DNA of 64,000 nt from Cinclus cinclus (taxonomy: Eukaryota > Chordata > Aves > Passeriformes > Cinclidae), in NCBI RefSeq assembly GCF_963662255.1, contig NW_026912212.1, forward strand, positions 434,001 to 498,000. The letters are read 5' to 3'. Positions 1 through 10,257 of this stretch are shown here, piece by piece. Numbering within the stretch: the first letter of the stretch is position 1; each line of letters starts with the position of its first letter. Under the pieces are notes generated by a model. That model saw nothing but the letters and a program-made list of their open reading frames with translations. It did no database searches and was not told where the DNA came from. The translations under genes were made by a program, and so were the position numbers.

Positions 1-109
1 CCTGGATCAAACAGCTCCACACGTGTCTTGGTGATAAGAAGCAAAGAAACACAGACTTTTTTCTCCTGCCTGTACCATGGAGCAGGGGTCATCAGATGGG
101 AACGTCCGT

Positions 110-392
110 TCTGGAGCTGAGCTGGTCTTGCAAGCACTGGCGGCCACCATGCATCCTGGTTTTACTTGTCCTGCTTCAGTGATGGCTGAGTCCCTGGGCA
201 GAACACTGACAGCCTGGTCTGGCCCCCAGGGGAGGAGCAGCAGCCCCTGGAGAAGCTGTACCACGTGGAGCTGCTGCAAGGACAACCTCAAGGCTGACAG
301 CCTCTTCCTCGACCTGGCCACTGGCAGCAGGAGATGATGGACTTTGATTCTGGCACCTTCTTCAAAGACACGCTCCATGCCCAGTGTGCAGG
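110..392 (+). pseudogene. PIM kinase exon 3 relic in A1
   Basis: Decayed copy of the kinase exon that is intact at 38945-39311. Shared stretches include CTCGACCTGGCCACTGG and the following GACTTTG…GGCACCTTC, ending in a donor-like CAG|GTGAGT at 392 in the same place as the donor of the intact gene. Similarity continues for roughly 80 bases into the intron. The reading frame is broken: the histidine-arginine-aspartate catalytic loop is not readable and the DFG glycine is lost. No neighbouring exons 2, 4 or 5 are found in A1. It reads in the same direction as segment A. The relic probably stems from an older tandem PIM duplication. Confidence 0.7.
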
Positions 393-2164
393 TGAGTCCA
401 CAGCTAGGGGCATGCTCCCAGATCTGGGCATGGCCTGGCCCCTGGCTGGCAACCAAAGGTTCCCCCTTTGCTGGAGTAGATGCAAGGAGTTCTTCAGTGG
501 GCTGCCTAGGTGCTTTTTGGCTCTGGGCAGCTGCTGAGGGGCTGGATGTGCCATGGCTGGCTGCAGGCTGGGCACGTGTCCTGCCCTCGTGCTCTGCTCC
601 CAGAGGCAGCAGTGACTGGGAGGTTTGTGCCCAGCTCTGGGCACAGGCAGCATGGCCTGGGCACTGCTCGTGGTTGGGACAAGGGGGACAGGAGCCTTCA
701 GCTGAGGGGTGGTTTCTGGGTTCTCTCCTTGCAGCCGGGCTCTGCGGATGCTGAGGCAGCTCTGGGCCGTGCCAGGGCTCTGCTGGGCTCAGCCCTGGGC
801 ACGGCTGGGCCCGCTCTGCCCTCACAGGGCTCTGAGAGCTTTGCATCACACGAGCCCGTTCCCAGCACACCGCCTGAGCTTTCTGCTTTTGCAGGTGAGG
901 GAGACTCTCCTGCAGGCCAAGAGATTGCAGTTAGGGACACACACCCAATTGGCAAGAACCCAAACTCTCCACGGTCCCAGCTGAATGCCTGGATCTCCAC
1001 AGGATGTTTTGTCTGTCTCCATTCCTTTTTGTCTGGAATTGTGCCGTAGCAATTGTGCAATTTCTTCCTCCTCCAGAAGTGCCACGAGTGGGCAAAACCT
1101 GGCGAGTGGGCCGTGTTCCTAAGGCAGTGCAGTCTGGAGCTGATGGATGGAGAGTTGCCCTTCTGCACTTCCAAACCAGAGCAAAAAGCTGTAAGTGGGT
1201 CTTTCCATCTTGAAGAAATCACTGACAATTTCAAAGGGAACAGCGCACCTCATCTGAAGGGTGAGAAGGAAGGGCATCTTCAAAAAGGATTTGGGGTTTG
1301 ACAGAGTTTAGTTTCCCAGTCCTGCTTGGAGCTGGCAGGGCACAAAGCAATTTCCTCTTGCTTCAACCACAATTGAAAATAACAATATTGGAAATAAACC
1401 CCAACATCGTTTTAAATAGGCTGCTGAGGTCAGTAAGATGGATCCATACCATCAGCACGTTTCTAAAGTAAATAACTTAGTCCTTGTTTTAAAAAGATCG
1501 GTTGCCCCTTTATCCAAAGGTCTGGACTACTTTTCACTAACACGTTGTTTTGTTTGTATCTTTCACATGTTTTCTGTGGTTTTTTTTCCTTTTCTATGTT
1601 TTTTGTTTTTCCTAGAACAGAAATCCTCTCCTAAAACAGGAGTGTCCTTCGCTCCTGGTTCCCGTGTGGAGCAGCTCCTTCCCGCTGGCTGAGCTGCCCA
1701 GGCAGAGCCCAGCAGCTCCTGGCCCTGCAGGCCTGAGGCTTTTCCCATTGCTGGGCACGGACTGATGGAGCAGCACAGCTGAACACAGGGACACACAGAG
1801 GGACCAGGAGCAGCTGCCTTTGTCCACCTGGAGCTCCAAGGGCCAAACTCTCAGCAGACAGGGCTGGAAGAGACTTGCAGGCTCCCTGTTTGCTGTGCTG
1901 CCCCCCTTGTGCCTGGCCCAGCTCTGTGGGGGCAGAGGGAGAAGAAGGGGCAGAGGGAGAAGAAGGGGCAGCTGCCTCCCAGCTCCCAACCCCCAGCCCA
2001 GGGACCCCTGTGTGTACTTGGGGCACTGTCAGCACCCGCTGCTCCAGCCACCGCTTCTGCTGGCACTGACAGCAACAGCCAAATTGTGGCTGATCCCGAG
2101 GGAGCAGCAGCAGTGCCTGGATCTGATCCCTGACTCTGGGCAGGGCGGCAAAAAAACGACACCC

Positions 2165-2165
<1 letters not shown>

Positions 2166-2195
<30 letters not shown>
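2166..2195 (+). repeat. (CAG)10 microsatellite in A1
   Basis: Ten uninterrupted CAG triplets. The mirror copy in A2 has nine units read as CTG (35623-35649). A3 lacks the site because its homology to A begins downstream of it. The change in unit number separates otherwise near-identical copies. Confidence 0.95.
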
Positions 2196-2197
<2 letters not shown>

Positions 2198-2859
2198 CAT
2201 GGACCTGACTTTGAGCACAGCCCCTGGCACTGTTCCTGCCGTGTGCAGTGGTGTCACAGCAGCCTGGGGCACCTGGGAGCCCTCAGTGCCAGCAGGGACT
2301 GGCGATGGCAGCGCTGGCATCCTGGAGGTTGTGCAGGGAACAGAGGTGGGGACTCCCTCTCCATGGGGAGCTTCCAGGTGGAAAAGGCTGCTGTGAGCAG
2401 GCAGCTGCAAGGGCAGAGAAAGGAGGGGCTGGAGCCCTTGATGTGTGCCAGTGCCACAGTCCTGGGCAGCAGCCACCAAGCACAGGGGGAGCAGAGGGCA
2501 CAGCCAGAGGGACAAAACCAGTCAAGGTCAGAGAGTGGGAAGAGCCAGAGCTGGGAGCAGGAACAGCTGCTTCCTTGCACCCTTGAAGAAAGCTCTTGGC
2601 TGCTTCAAAGCACTGAAGGGCCTGAAGGGTAGAGAGGAGGCCACAGCAAACAATGCTCCTGGTGCCACACCCTCCCCTCTCAGCGTCCCAGAAGGAATTG
2701 CATGAGCTGTATTCTTCTTCTCCCTGAGCCCTCTCGTTCAGCCTGAGCAGCTTAGCAGCAGGAGCTAAAGGAGCTGGAGCCTTAGGCCACAAGGGCTGAC
2801 CAAGAGGGGCCTTTTGGACTCAAGGAATGCTGCTAACATGGACCTAGCTGAATGCAGCA

Positions 2860-2960
2860 GATGGAATCCTGGAATTACAGAATCCTTCCAGTTGGGAAAG
2901 ACCTCAGAGCTCATGCAGTCCTGCTGTTCACCCAGCACTGTCAAGCCCAGCAGTAAATCG
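2860..2960 (+). repeat. Possible old interspersed repeat (CR1/LTR-like tail) in A1
   Basis: The stretch with GAATCCTTCCAGTTGGGAAA, GACCTCAGAGCTCAT and CACCCAGCACTGTCAAG resembles the widespread bird motif 'gaatc…ggttggaaaagacct…ccagcactgccaag', which I associate with CR1 or LTR repeats. This is recalled similarity, not a search result. It lies just upstream of the first direct repeat. Mirror copies lie near 34856-34956 (A2) and 42799-42899 (A3). Confidence 0.35.
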
Positions 2961-2966
2961 CATGCC

Positions 2967-3661
2967 TGAAGTACCAAAGGCTGGACAAGAGGCCCTGACT
3001 GAGGGCTGAACACCAGGCCCTGAGCCAAAGGGGATCTCTGGATGAACCTTCCAACCAAATGTTATCTTTGTATCCACACATGACCAAACTATGCACGGAC
3101 ATGAGCGCTGTGATAGATGTATGCACTCATGAGTGAAAGGTGGATTGACCTTTGTTTATTTAGAAGCCGAACAAGGCCATGAAATCCAACATCTGGCCTT
3201 GTTTGGGGTGTGTTTGGTCAAAGCCAACTCCTTGGGTTCCTCCTTGAGCCCTGGCCAGGCTCTGGGTGTGAGCCAAGAGGAGAATGAAACCACATGTTGC
3301 TGCACTAGAAGTGCTGTCAGTTTGTTTCTTCAGCGCTGTCAGAGCTGGGCCCTCTCTCAGCGGGGCTGGAAGCCTCAGCTGTGGCTGGAGGCACCTGCAG
3401 GAATTCCCAGTGTCCGGGAGTGGCTCTGCAGTCCTTGGCTGTGACAGCTTCCCCCAGCTGATGTGTGCATCTGGGTGATGGTAAAGTCTGGGGGGAACTG
3501 CTGATGGATCTTTCTTAATCACTGCGGGCACTTCTTGGGAGTGAGGACTGGGTGCATTGCTGAGCTTCTCCTTCTGTGATTCTTTGCTGCTTTGAACTTT
3601 AGAAAATTAAGCAATTCCTTCAGCTGGTGTCTGTGTCTTTGGTGCTGACCTTGCCCACTGG
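2967..3661 (+). repeat. Direct repeat DR-a (about 695 bp) in A1
   Basis: Starts at TGAAGTACCAAAGG and ends at …GACCTTGCCCACTGG. It aligns along its length with 7042-7691, strongest in the last 300 bases (AATTCCCAGTGTCCGGGAGT onwards), weaker in the first half. No open frame of known family. The copies could be solo LTRs or another dispersed repeat; no clear terminal TG…CA with target duplication was found. Counterparts lie at about 34155-34849 (A2) and 42906-43600 (A3). Confidence 0.7.
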
Positions 3662-4093
3662 TAAAAGCAAAGTGGCGTAGTCTGGCTGGATCACAACAAA
3701 ATGTCACTTTAAAAATGTAAATGTAAGGAGTCCGTCCCGTTGGAAATTGCTGGATGCGAATCCCTTCCCTAGAGTTGTGTGTCTCAGGAGTGGGCTGAGG
3801 TCAGAGCACTGTGGGAGCAGTGGAGCCGTGAGTTAAAAGAGGCTGAACCAGTGGGTGTCTTCAAATGCATCCCAAAATTGCATATGGAAAAAGGAAAAGA
3901 ACTTGTGGGTTTGGGAGGATGAGGATGGATTTTGTTAAGAGCATATTGGAAACAGCAGCAACAGAAGGAACAATTTGTGTTGGAACACTCCCACATGGAG
4001 ACACAGAAAAAGTTTTAATCTTGAGCTTGAATTTCATTGTGCTTGTGATATAATAATGTTACTGTGTTATATCTACATATGTGTACGCATATC

Positions 4094-4155
4094 TTACATG
4101 TCATGAAATAATATTTTTATTTTTATATAAATAATAATAATAATAATAATGTGAA
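4094..4155 (+). repeat. AT-rich run with (TAA)n microsatellite in A1
   Basis: TTTTTATTTTTATATAAA is followed by about eight TAA units. In A2 (about 33666-33712) and A3 (about 44046-44092) the run is shorter and interrupted by a GAT, so the array length is variable between copies. Confidence 0.85.
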
Positions 4156-6911
4156 ATAATGCTGACAGTACTCGTGTGTTAGCTTTGGTTGCTCAGGGAT
4201 GTAACACTGAATACCCTACAGAAAAGCTTTAACAAGGACATCAACGTCACGGCAAACTTTGTGAGACTGTTTATAATGAATACAGGAGGAAGGGATGAAA
4301 TTGGCTGCTTTCATGGGGTTTGCTGACCCTGTGATGTGGAATGTGTTTTTTGTTAGTGTGGAAAACACAGTGATTAAGACTGCTGGGTTTTTCATACAGC
4401 AGGCTATCCACAAGCTGCGGCATTGGTTGGACAGATGAATGTTTGTTAAAAGAGCAGTTGAAAAAATGAGGAGCTGAGAAGCTGTCCCGATGGAGAAGCC
4501 AACTCCCAGATGTGCTCCCTACCCTTAGCAATGGGCCCACTGGGAAATGGAAAGGCCCTGGATGTGCATGGCTGCTCCCGGTTTGCAAATACAACCATGG
4601 CCAGTGAGACTTGGACTTCCTGGGAAATTGTTCTGGGTGCCACGGCCCCTGACAGGGCCCCCCAGAGGCTGCAGGGCTGGACTGTGATGCACTGGAATTA
4701 ATTAGGATAAATCAGAAGCAAATGAGAGTTATCAATACGGAAAGAGGAGTTCAGATTCCTCCAGGACACTTTGTTTGGAGAACTGCTCACTGGAGCTTGG
4801 CCTTGCAAAGGGTTCACGTCACGGGAAGAGGAATTGATGCAGATTGTCAAGGAGAAATCAAAGTAATCCTTTTCAGCAATAGTGAACAAGATTGGATGAT
4901 TTAGCCCTGTGGCACAGTAGCACCATTATTGATCTTCCAGCTTTCCAAACATCAGTGAAGGAAGGAGATCCAGCTCAGATCAGCACTGTTTGTGGAGATC
5001 AAGGCTTTGGATGCAGCAGTCCTAATAATGGAGCCAAAGTGTGGGTGGAGAGGCCAAGTGGCCCTCCCGAGCCAGCTGCAGGAGCAGCTCTGGGGAAAGA
5101 CAAGACTGTTGGAATGCTGGAACCTGGCAATATGTCCCTGCAGCCAAGTGCTCTATGTGAGAACAAGTGGATGTTTTGGGATATTGTTTTAGAGATCGTG
5201 CCAGACCACATCTGCGTGTTTGCCCCAAGGGTCCCGTTTGGGAAATGCTCTGATCCACGGGGCTCCATGTGAAGGCTGATGTGACACTGAGGCACTTCCA
5301 GACGAATTCCAGCCAGGAGCCTGGGGGTCCCTCAGGGCCTGGGACCCGGCACCTCTCCAGCCAAAGGGGAAAGGACCCCAGCAAGCCTTGTTACCCACAG
5401 ACAGCGTGGGAAAGCTGAACAGCAAAGGTCCCTAGGGACATTATTCTGGAATTAAATGGGCACCAGCTGCATGGACAGTGGAATTACTGTTCCTAACCCG
5501 GATGAGACTGAGGAAAAAGAATGAGTCACCTTGTCACTAAAGTAGTGCTTATGTCTGTAAGTTGTGTCTTGAGAGTCAGCCAGAATCTTTGTTTGCCAGA
5601 AACACCTGTAGAGTTTCATCAGGGATTAGTCCTGAAATTGTTCTGAAAGTGTAAAGATCTTAGTAGCCAAAATACTCTATGTAAGTAATTGCTGGGTATG
5701 TCCTCAACTAATGTTGGGAGGAATGGGGGTCCCTTGGAGGGCCCACCCTGTGGGGTGGCCAGAGCTCTGTCCATGGGCTCTGACTCCTAACAGAGTCAGT
5801 GCAGGGACAGTTAAAGAAAACTGTGCTGTGCAAAAAAGGAATACAATGATCAGCTTTACAGGGTTCACTAAGATTTCCCTTCAGTAGAAACTGAACCCTG
5901 TTGGAGTTAGAGGCCCCAGTGTGAAAGGATTTCTGTGCTTTGCCATCACTCCCAATGTCCATAGAACTTGGGGTGCTGGAGCTGGTCAGGGTCAGTGTTA
6001 GAGCACTGCCAGCTGCAGGGCCACTGTGAAACTGCTGTGGCCCAAAGGCACGGGGGACACAAGAGGAGCACAGGGAGGAGCCCTGGATGCATCAGCAGCC
6101 CACAGTGGGAAATGGGAAATCAGACCTTTGGTACTGGGAATGGGACCTGCTGGATGTGCAGAGACAATGCCTGTAAAGGCTTCCCTCAATGTGTTTGGGT
6201 CCTGTTTTTCAGGCAGTGTTGATGCCTCCCTTGGGGGTACTTCAGCAACAAGCAGAAGGAAGAGTTTGGGCCGAGAGAACATTTCCCCCCACAGAGTGCC
6301 TTTGGTCTCAGAAAGCCAAAGACTCTGGTTCACCCTGTGCCCCATGAGCACTGCCTCGTCCTATGGAGTTCACATTAATGAGCTACATGGATTATTTGAA
6401 GAAGTAGAAAAGGATACTGTGCAAATATCCAGTAGCACATCCTGTGAGCTCCAACAAACACAAATGGGGCTCTACAGAACCTCATGGCCTTGGATCATCT
6501 GCTTGCTGGGCAAGGAGGAGCCTGGGCTATGACAGGACAGGAATGTTGCACTTCTATCAGTGATGAGTCTGAAGTGCAGCCATCAGGAATCACCTCAATA
6601 GGAAGAGCAGTAGAAGAGTGGCAGAAAGAAGAAAATTCTTCTTGCTGAGATTGCCTTCATGCCTGCCAAATTGGAGGCTGCTGTGAAATGCATTTGTGGC
6701 AGTCACTGCAAACATTGCAGTGTGAGCCCTTGGTGTGTAATGATTCCATGTTAGAGTTGTTGTGACACTTTGTGCTGGGAAATGGAGCACTGAGACTTGT
6801 CTCAAGAGAGACACAGTCTCAAGAGAAAGTGGGGATTTGAGAAACAACAGAGAAGAGCAACTAATTAGGCATGTTTTAAAAGAGTTGCAAATTACAGCTC
6901 TGAGTAATGAA

Positions 6912-6944
6912 CTGTTCTTCAATTAATGCTTAATTGAAGAACAG
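6912..6944. repeat. Perfect 15 bp hairpin in A1
   Basis: CTGTTCTTCAATTAA, a TGC loop, then TTAATTGAAGAACAG. All 15 arm positions pair. A2, A3 and A4 keep the structure (for example 46844-46876 in A3; A2 and A4 carry one terminal change). Function unknown; it could be a remnant of a small foldback element or a replication/recombination hotspot. Confidence 0.85.
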
Positions 6945-7041
6945 GAGGTGATGCCTTTGTGCCTCATGCCTAAATCCAAGAATCCATTATTGAAGGAATT
7001 GTTATGGAGGCTGTAGTTCATGCTTTGGTCAAAGCACTGGT

Positions 7042-7691
7042 TGAAGTACCAAGGCCTGAACACCAGGCCCTGAGCCAAAGCTGACCTCTAGATGCACCTT
7101 CCAAGCCAATGTTATATTTTTATCTGCTCATCAATGAGGCATTTTTAGCAATACGATCTCTGTATCTGTGTATTGGTGAAAGAAGGATTTACCTTTCAGC
7201 ATTTAGAAATCCAACAAGGTCCCATCTGGCCTTGTTTGGGGGTGTTTGGTCCAAGTGAACTCCCTTGGTTCCTCCTTGAGCCCTGGCCAGGCGTTGGGAG
7301 GAACCAAACAGGAGACTTAAACCCATGTTCCTGCACTAGGAGTGCTGTCAGATTCTCTGTTCAACACCATCAGAGCTGGGCCCTCTCTCAGCAGGGCTGG
7401 AAGCCTCAGCTGTGGCTGGAGGCACCTGCAGGAATTCCCAGTGTCCGGGAGTGGCTCTGCAGTCCTTGGCTGTGACAGCTTCCCCCAGCTGATGTGTGCA
7501 TCTGGGTGATGGTAAAGTCTGGGGGGAACTGCTGATGGATCTTTCTTAATCACTGCGGGCATTTCTTGGGAGTGATGTCTGGGTGCATTGCTGAGCTTCT
7601 CCTGTTGTGATTCTTTGCAGTTTTGCGTTATATAAATTACGCAATTCCTTCAGCTGGTGTCTGTGTCTTTGGTGCTGACCCTGGCCACTGG
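7042..7691 (+). repeat. Direct repeat DR-b (about 650 bp) in A1
   Basis: Second member of the pair with 2967-3661, in the same orientation and 4.1 kb downstream. It shares TGAAGTACC at the start and GTGTCTTTGGTGCTGACC near the end. Counterparts lie at about 30128-30777 (A2), 46974-47623 (A3) and 61482-62131 (A4). Divergence between DR-a and DR-b is far larger than between A copies, so the pair predates duplication of A. Confidence 0.7.
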
Positions 7692-8041
7692 TGAAACTGA
7701 GTCCCATCGTGCCTAGGAGTTACCTGGGAAGACAAACGCCACCACTGCAAATGTCCCCTGGTTTCTGCCTTCTTCCCCCCACTTTATACGCTGAGCATGA
7801 TGTCCCATGGTCCGGGATCTCCCCCGGGTCAGTTGGGGTCACCTGTCCTGGCTGTGTCCCCTCCCAAGCTCCCCTGCACCCCCAGCCCCTCCCCAGCATG
7901 GCTGGACGAGGGGCAGGAAAGGCCTTGGCTCTGTGCAAGCTCAGCAAGAGCAAAACCATCTGTGTGTGATGGAGCCTGTGCTCAGCACCCGACCCCAGCA
8001 GTGTCTCGGTGCCAGCATCCGTGGCATCAGGCCCTACAAGG

Positions 8042-8623
8042 GGTTTCCATGGCAAGTGCCATGCCAGGTGACCCAGGTGTCCTGTCCCAGTGAGGCTTGC
8101 CATGGAAACAGTGCCCAGCTGACCTTTCTGTCTGGCTGAGCTGGCCTTTGGCCCTGGCCCTGGGGTTTGCTGCTGGTCCCGCTGCGCCTGCCCAGCCAGC
8201 GCGGCACAGGGCAGGTGGCCATGGCACAAGCCCCCAGCGAGGGATCCCCTCTGGCTCTGGGCAGTGACAGCAGCCCTGAGCAAGGGGCCCAGGGCAGGTT
8301 TCCATGACAAGCAGCCATCACAATGGCTCCAGGCGTTGGCTGCCGTGGCACCAAAGTGAGGAAGGGGTCTCTGTGGCTGTTGCCATGGCACCTGACTGCA
8401 TCAATGAGTGTCAGTGCAGCTGAAGCTGGACCAGCCCAGGCACCGCTTTGTCCTCAGGGTTGCCATGGCAGCTGAGGACACAACAGGTCTGCATGCAAGT
8501 GCCCATGGAACCTGACTGCACAAATGGCTCCTTGGGGTGGTTTCCAAGGCAACTTGAACTGATGAGGGTTGCCCTGGCACCCAAACCCACTAGTGGGGGT
8601 CAGTGCAGTGTCCCTGGCAACAG
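8042..8623. promoter_or_regulatory. Cluster of X-box/RFX-like palindromes in A1
   Basis: About eleven degenerate versions of the palindrome GTTGCCATGGCAAC occur in 580 bp: 8042-8056, 8096-8111, 8215-8230, 8297-8311, 8338-8352, 8376-8392, 8458-8472, 8498-8512, 8539-8553, 8567-8581 and 8609-8623. Typical members are GGTTTCCATGGCAAG, TGTTGCCATGGCACC and GGTTTCCAAGGCAAC. The motif is the established recognition sequence of RFX-family factors. The sites lie in a degenerate minisatellite-like context, so either regulatory use or simple repeat expansion could explain them. Copies lie at 29196-29777 (A2), 47974-48555 (A3) and 60550-61131 (A4). Confidence 0.55.
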
Positions 8624-8939
8624 TCCCTTGCAATGGCCCAGGGCACCTTGGGATGCTAATCCACCCTCACAGCTGGGCAGGGCAGCTCTGGAATGGTCTT
8701 GGTGCTGCCTGGGGCTTGGCACACACTTGAGGAGGGTGTCTGTTTTCAGTGGGGAACTTTTCGTTGTTTGGAGCAATCAAAACTGTTGTAGGTTGGTGTA
8801 GAAAAAAAAAAAAAATAGGAAAACCCTTCTTAGGGTGTGTGCAGCCAGTTCTCCAAGCAAAGCAGGGGTGTCAGCTGAGTCAGGACAGACAGGATGCGGT
8901 TGGGGAATGTGCAGCAAAGTTGTCCACACCCACCGGGTC

Positions 8940-9625
8940 AAACCTCAAGGCACAGCTTCTCTGAGCAGGCCAGACCTCCTTAGGAGAGACCCTGGAGCAA
9001 TATCCATCACACAATGCTACAATCTCAGGGCCTGAGAGGAGACTGCAGAAACCTCTCCAGGAGTCCAAGTCAGAAAAAGAATGCAAAGGGTCTGGAGGCA
9101 TTAATGGGTCCCACTGAGGTCCAGCTGCAGCACAGGCTGCTCATGGGCTCCTTGCAGGAGGGAATTGGAGACCAGGATTGCACAAAATCCTCACAGAGAC
9201 TCAGTGTGGGAAGGAAAATGCAAAGTACCTTAAAATACCTTGGTTATCTCAAAGCATTAATGAGCGCCCCCCCAGTGTCAATACAGAGCAATCAAGGGAC
9301 TCCTTAAAGTAGATAATTGGAGGTCAAGATTGCACAAACCTCTCCTGGAGTCGGTATCAAAAGGGAAACACCTAGTACTTGAAAAATCTGAAGTACCCTG
9401 AAGCATTAATGAGCCCCACTGAGTGTTGGTAATGATTAAGAATCTCCAGGGACTCATTAGAGCAGATAATTGAAGACCAGGATTGTAGGAAGCTCTGAGA
9501 GACTCCAAGGCAAGAGCAAAGGCCAAGGTCCTTTGAAAAACCTGCAGTCCCTGGAAGCATTCAGGAGCCCCCCAGGGCCATTCCTGACCAAGGCTCCCCA
9601 GGGACTCATGCCAGCAGATCCCTGA
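8940..9625 (+). repeat. Degenerate tandem array, period about 150 bp, in A1
   Basis: The phrase GCATTAATG(A/G)G or GCATTCAGGAG recurs at 9098, 9254, 9403 and 9557 (spacings 156, 149 and 154). Each unit also carries a GACCAGGATTG…-type phrase and an (A)GAGACTCC/GGAGTCC phrase. About five units are recognisable. No frame stays open through all units on the forward strand. Counterparts lie at about 28194-28879 (A2), 48871-49556 (A3) and 59548-60233 (A4). Confidence 0.75.
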
Positions 9626-9639
9626 GGCCACCGGGGTGT

Positions 9640-10085
9640 GGGGCAGGGGAGGATGCTGAGGGCAGGACAAGGGGGTGACAGTGCCCAGCCTTGCTGGGGC
9701 TGTGCCAGGAGGCCCCAGTGGCTCAGGACAAGGTGTCTCCTCCCAGCCCTTGGTGGCACAGACGCTGCTGTGCCCCAGGGCACCAAGACTTGGCTTCTCC
9801 TGGGCACTGCCAGCCCTGCCAGGGCCCTTGGCCATGTGCAGCACAGCTTGTCCTGCACTGTCCCACAGCTGCTGCTGTGCCCCTGCAGGCTGCACACTCC
9901 CATCTCGCTGCCCCCCTGGCTCTGCCCTGCCACTGCCCACCCTGCCCTGACTTCTGCCCAGGCTGTCTCTGCAACCCCCAACCAATGGGCTGGGGATGGG
10001 CAAGTGTTCCTTAGGGCACAGGGAGGGGACAGCTTGGCTGGGGTGACCCAAGGGCTCTCCCATTGCATGCGATGTCAAGGGCAGC
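9640..10085. other. GC-rich stretch with overlapping open frames, A1
   Basis: Long frames are open on both strands here simply because the DNA is GC-rich and stop-poor. The longest minus-strand frame (9278-10087) would run across the 150 bp tandem array and encodes a low-complexity product without recognisable family. It stays open in the other copies, but with different lengths, and overlapping frames do the same. I do not call a gene. Transcript data would be needed to overturn this. Confidence 0.4.
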
Positions 10086-10091
10086 AATAAA
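10086..10091 (+). terminator. AATAAA polyadenylation-like hexamer at the end of A1
   Basis: The hexamer lies 40 bases before the A boundary and is kept in A2 (27728-27733, reverse complement) and A4 (59072-59077). In A3 it is changed to AATACA. If segment A is transcribed in its forward sense, this could be its 3' end; nothing else supports such a transcript. Confidence 0.3.
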
Positions 10092-10257
10092 CTGAGGGCA
10101 AGGAAGGGCGTGAGATGGTCTCTGAATTTGTAGTGATCTTACACTCCTCCCTGATCTGAACATCCCACATTGCTTCTTTTGTGAAGCAGAGGTGCGCTTC
10201 TCCTACTGGGAAACTTTGGTATGCTGATGGAGCCCACCCTTTTTTCTAAATTGGTGG

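Larger units (their letters stand above)
1..10129 (+). repeat. Segment A, copy A1 (large inverted/direct duplicate)
   Basis: About 10 kb segment that recurs as reverse complement at 27690-37815 (A2) and 59034-64000 (A4), and in the same orientation at 42163-50060 (A3). By eye the copies differ at only a few percent of sites plus microsatellite indels. It is cut by the window start. It contains a decayed PIM exon, two direct repeats of about 0.7 kb, microsatellites, an X-box cluster and a tandem array, listed separately. Stretches between these, such as 400-2160 and 3700-7040, show no recognisable gene, only overlapping open frames without codon bias or family similarity. Its right edge (…CTCTGAATTT) abuts the env end of the old retrovirus. 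Confidence 0.93.

Noticed and set aside
7..870. 287-codon minus-strand open frame at the window start
   Set aside because: It lies antisense to the decayed PIM exon and has no recognisable domain; the openness is explained by GC content.
1071..1300. Open stretch starting near CACGAGTGGGCAAAACC, tested as PIM exon 4
   Set aside because: No match to the intact exon 4 (38148-38324) beyond chance; no other family recognised.
2967..7691. Reading DR-a and DR-b as LTRs of a complete retroviral element
   Set aside because: No retroviral open frames between them, no clear TG…CA ends and no target duplication found by eye; kept only as a repeat pair.
9278..10087. Long minus-strand open frame (269 codons), with related frames in all four A copies
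   Set aside because: It runs through a tandem array and a GC-rich stretch in which several frames on both strands are open; composition is low-complexity and no family is recognised. Length varies between copies.
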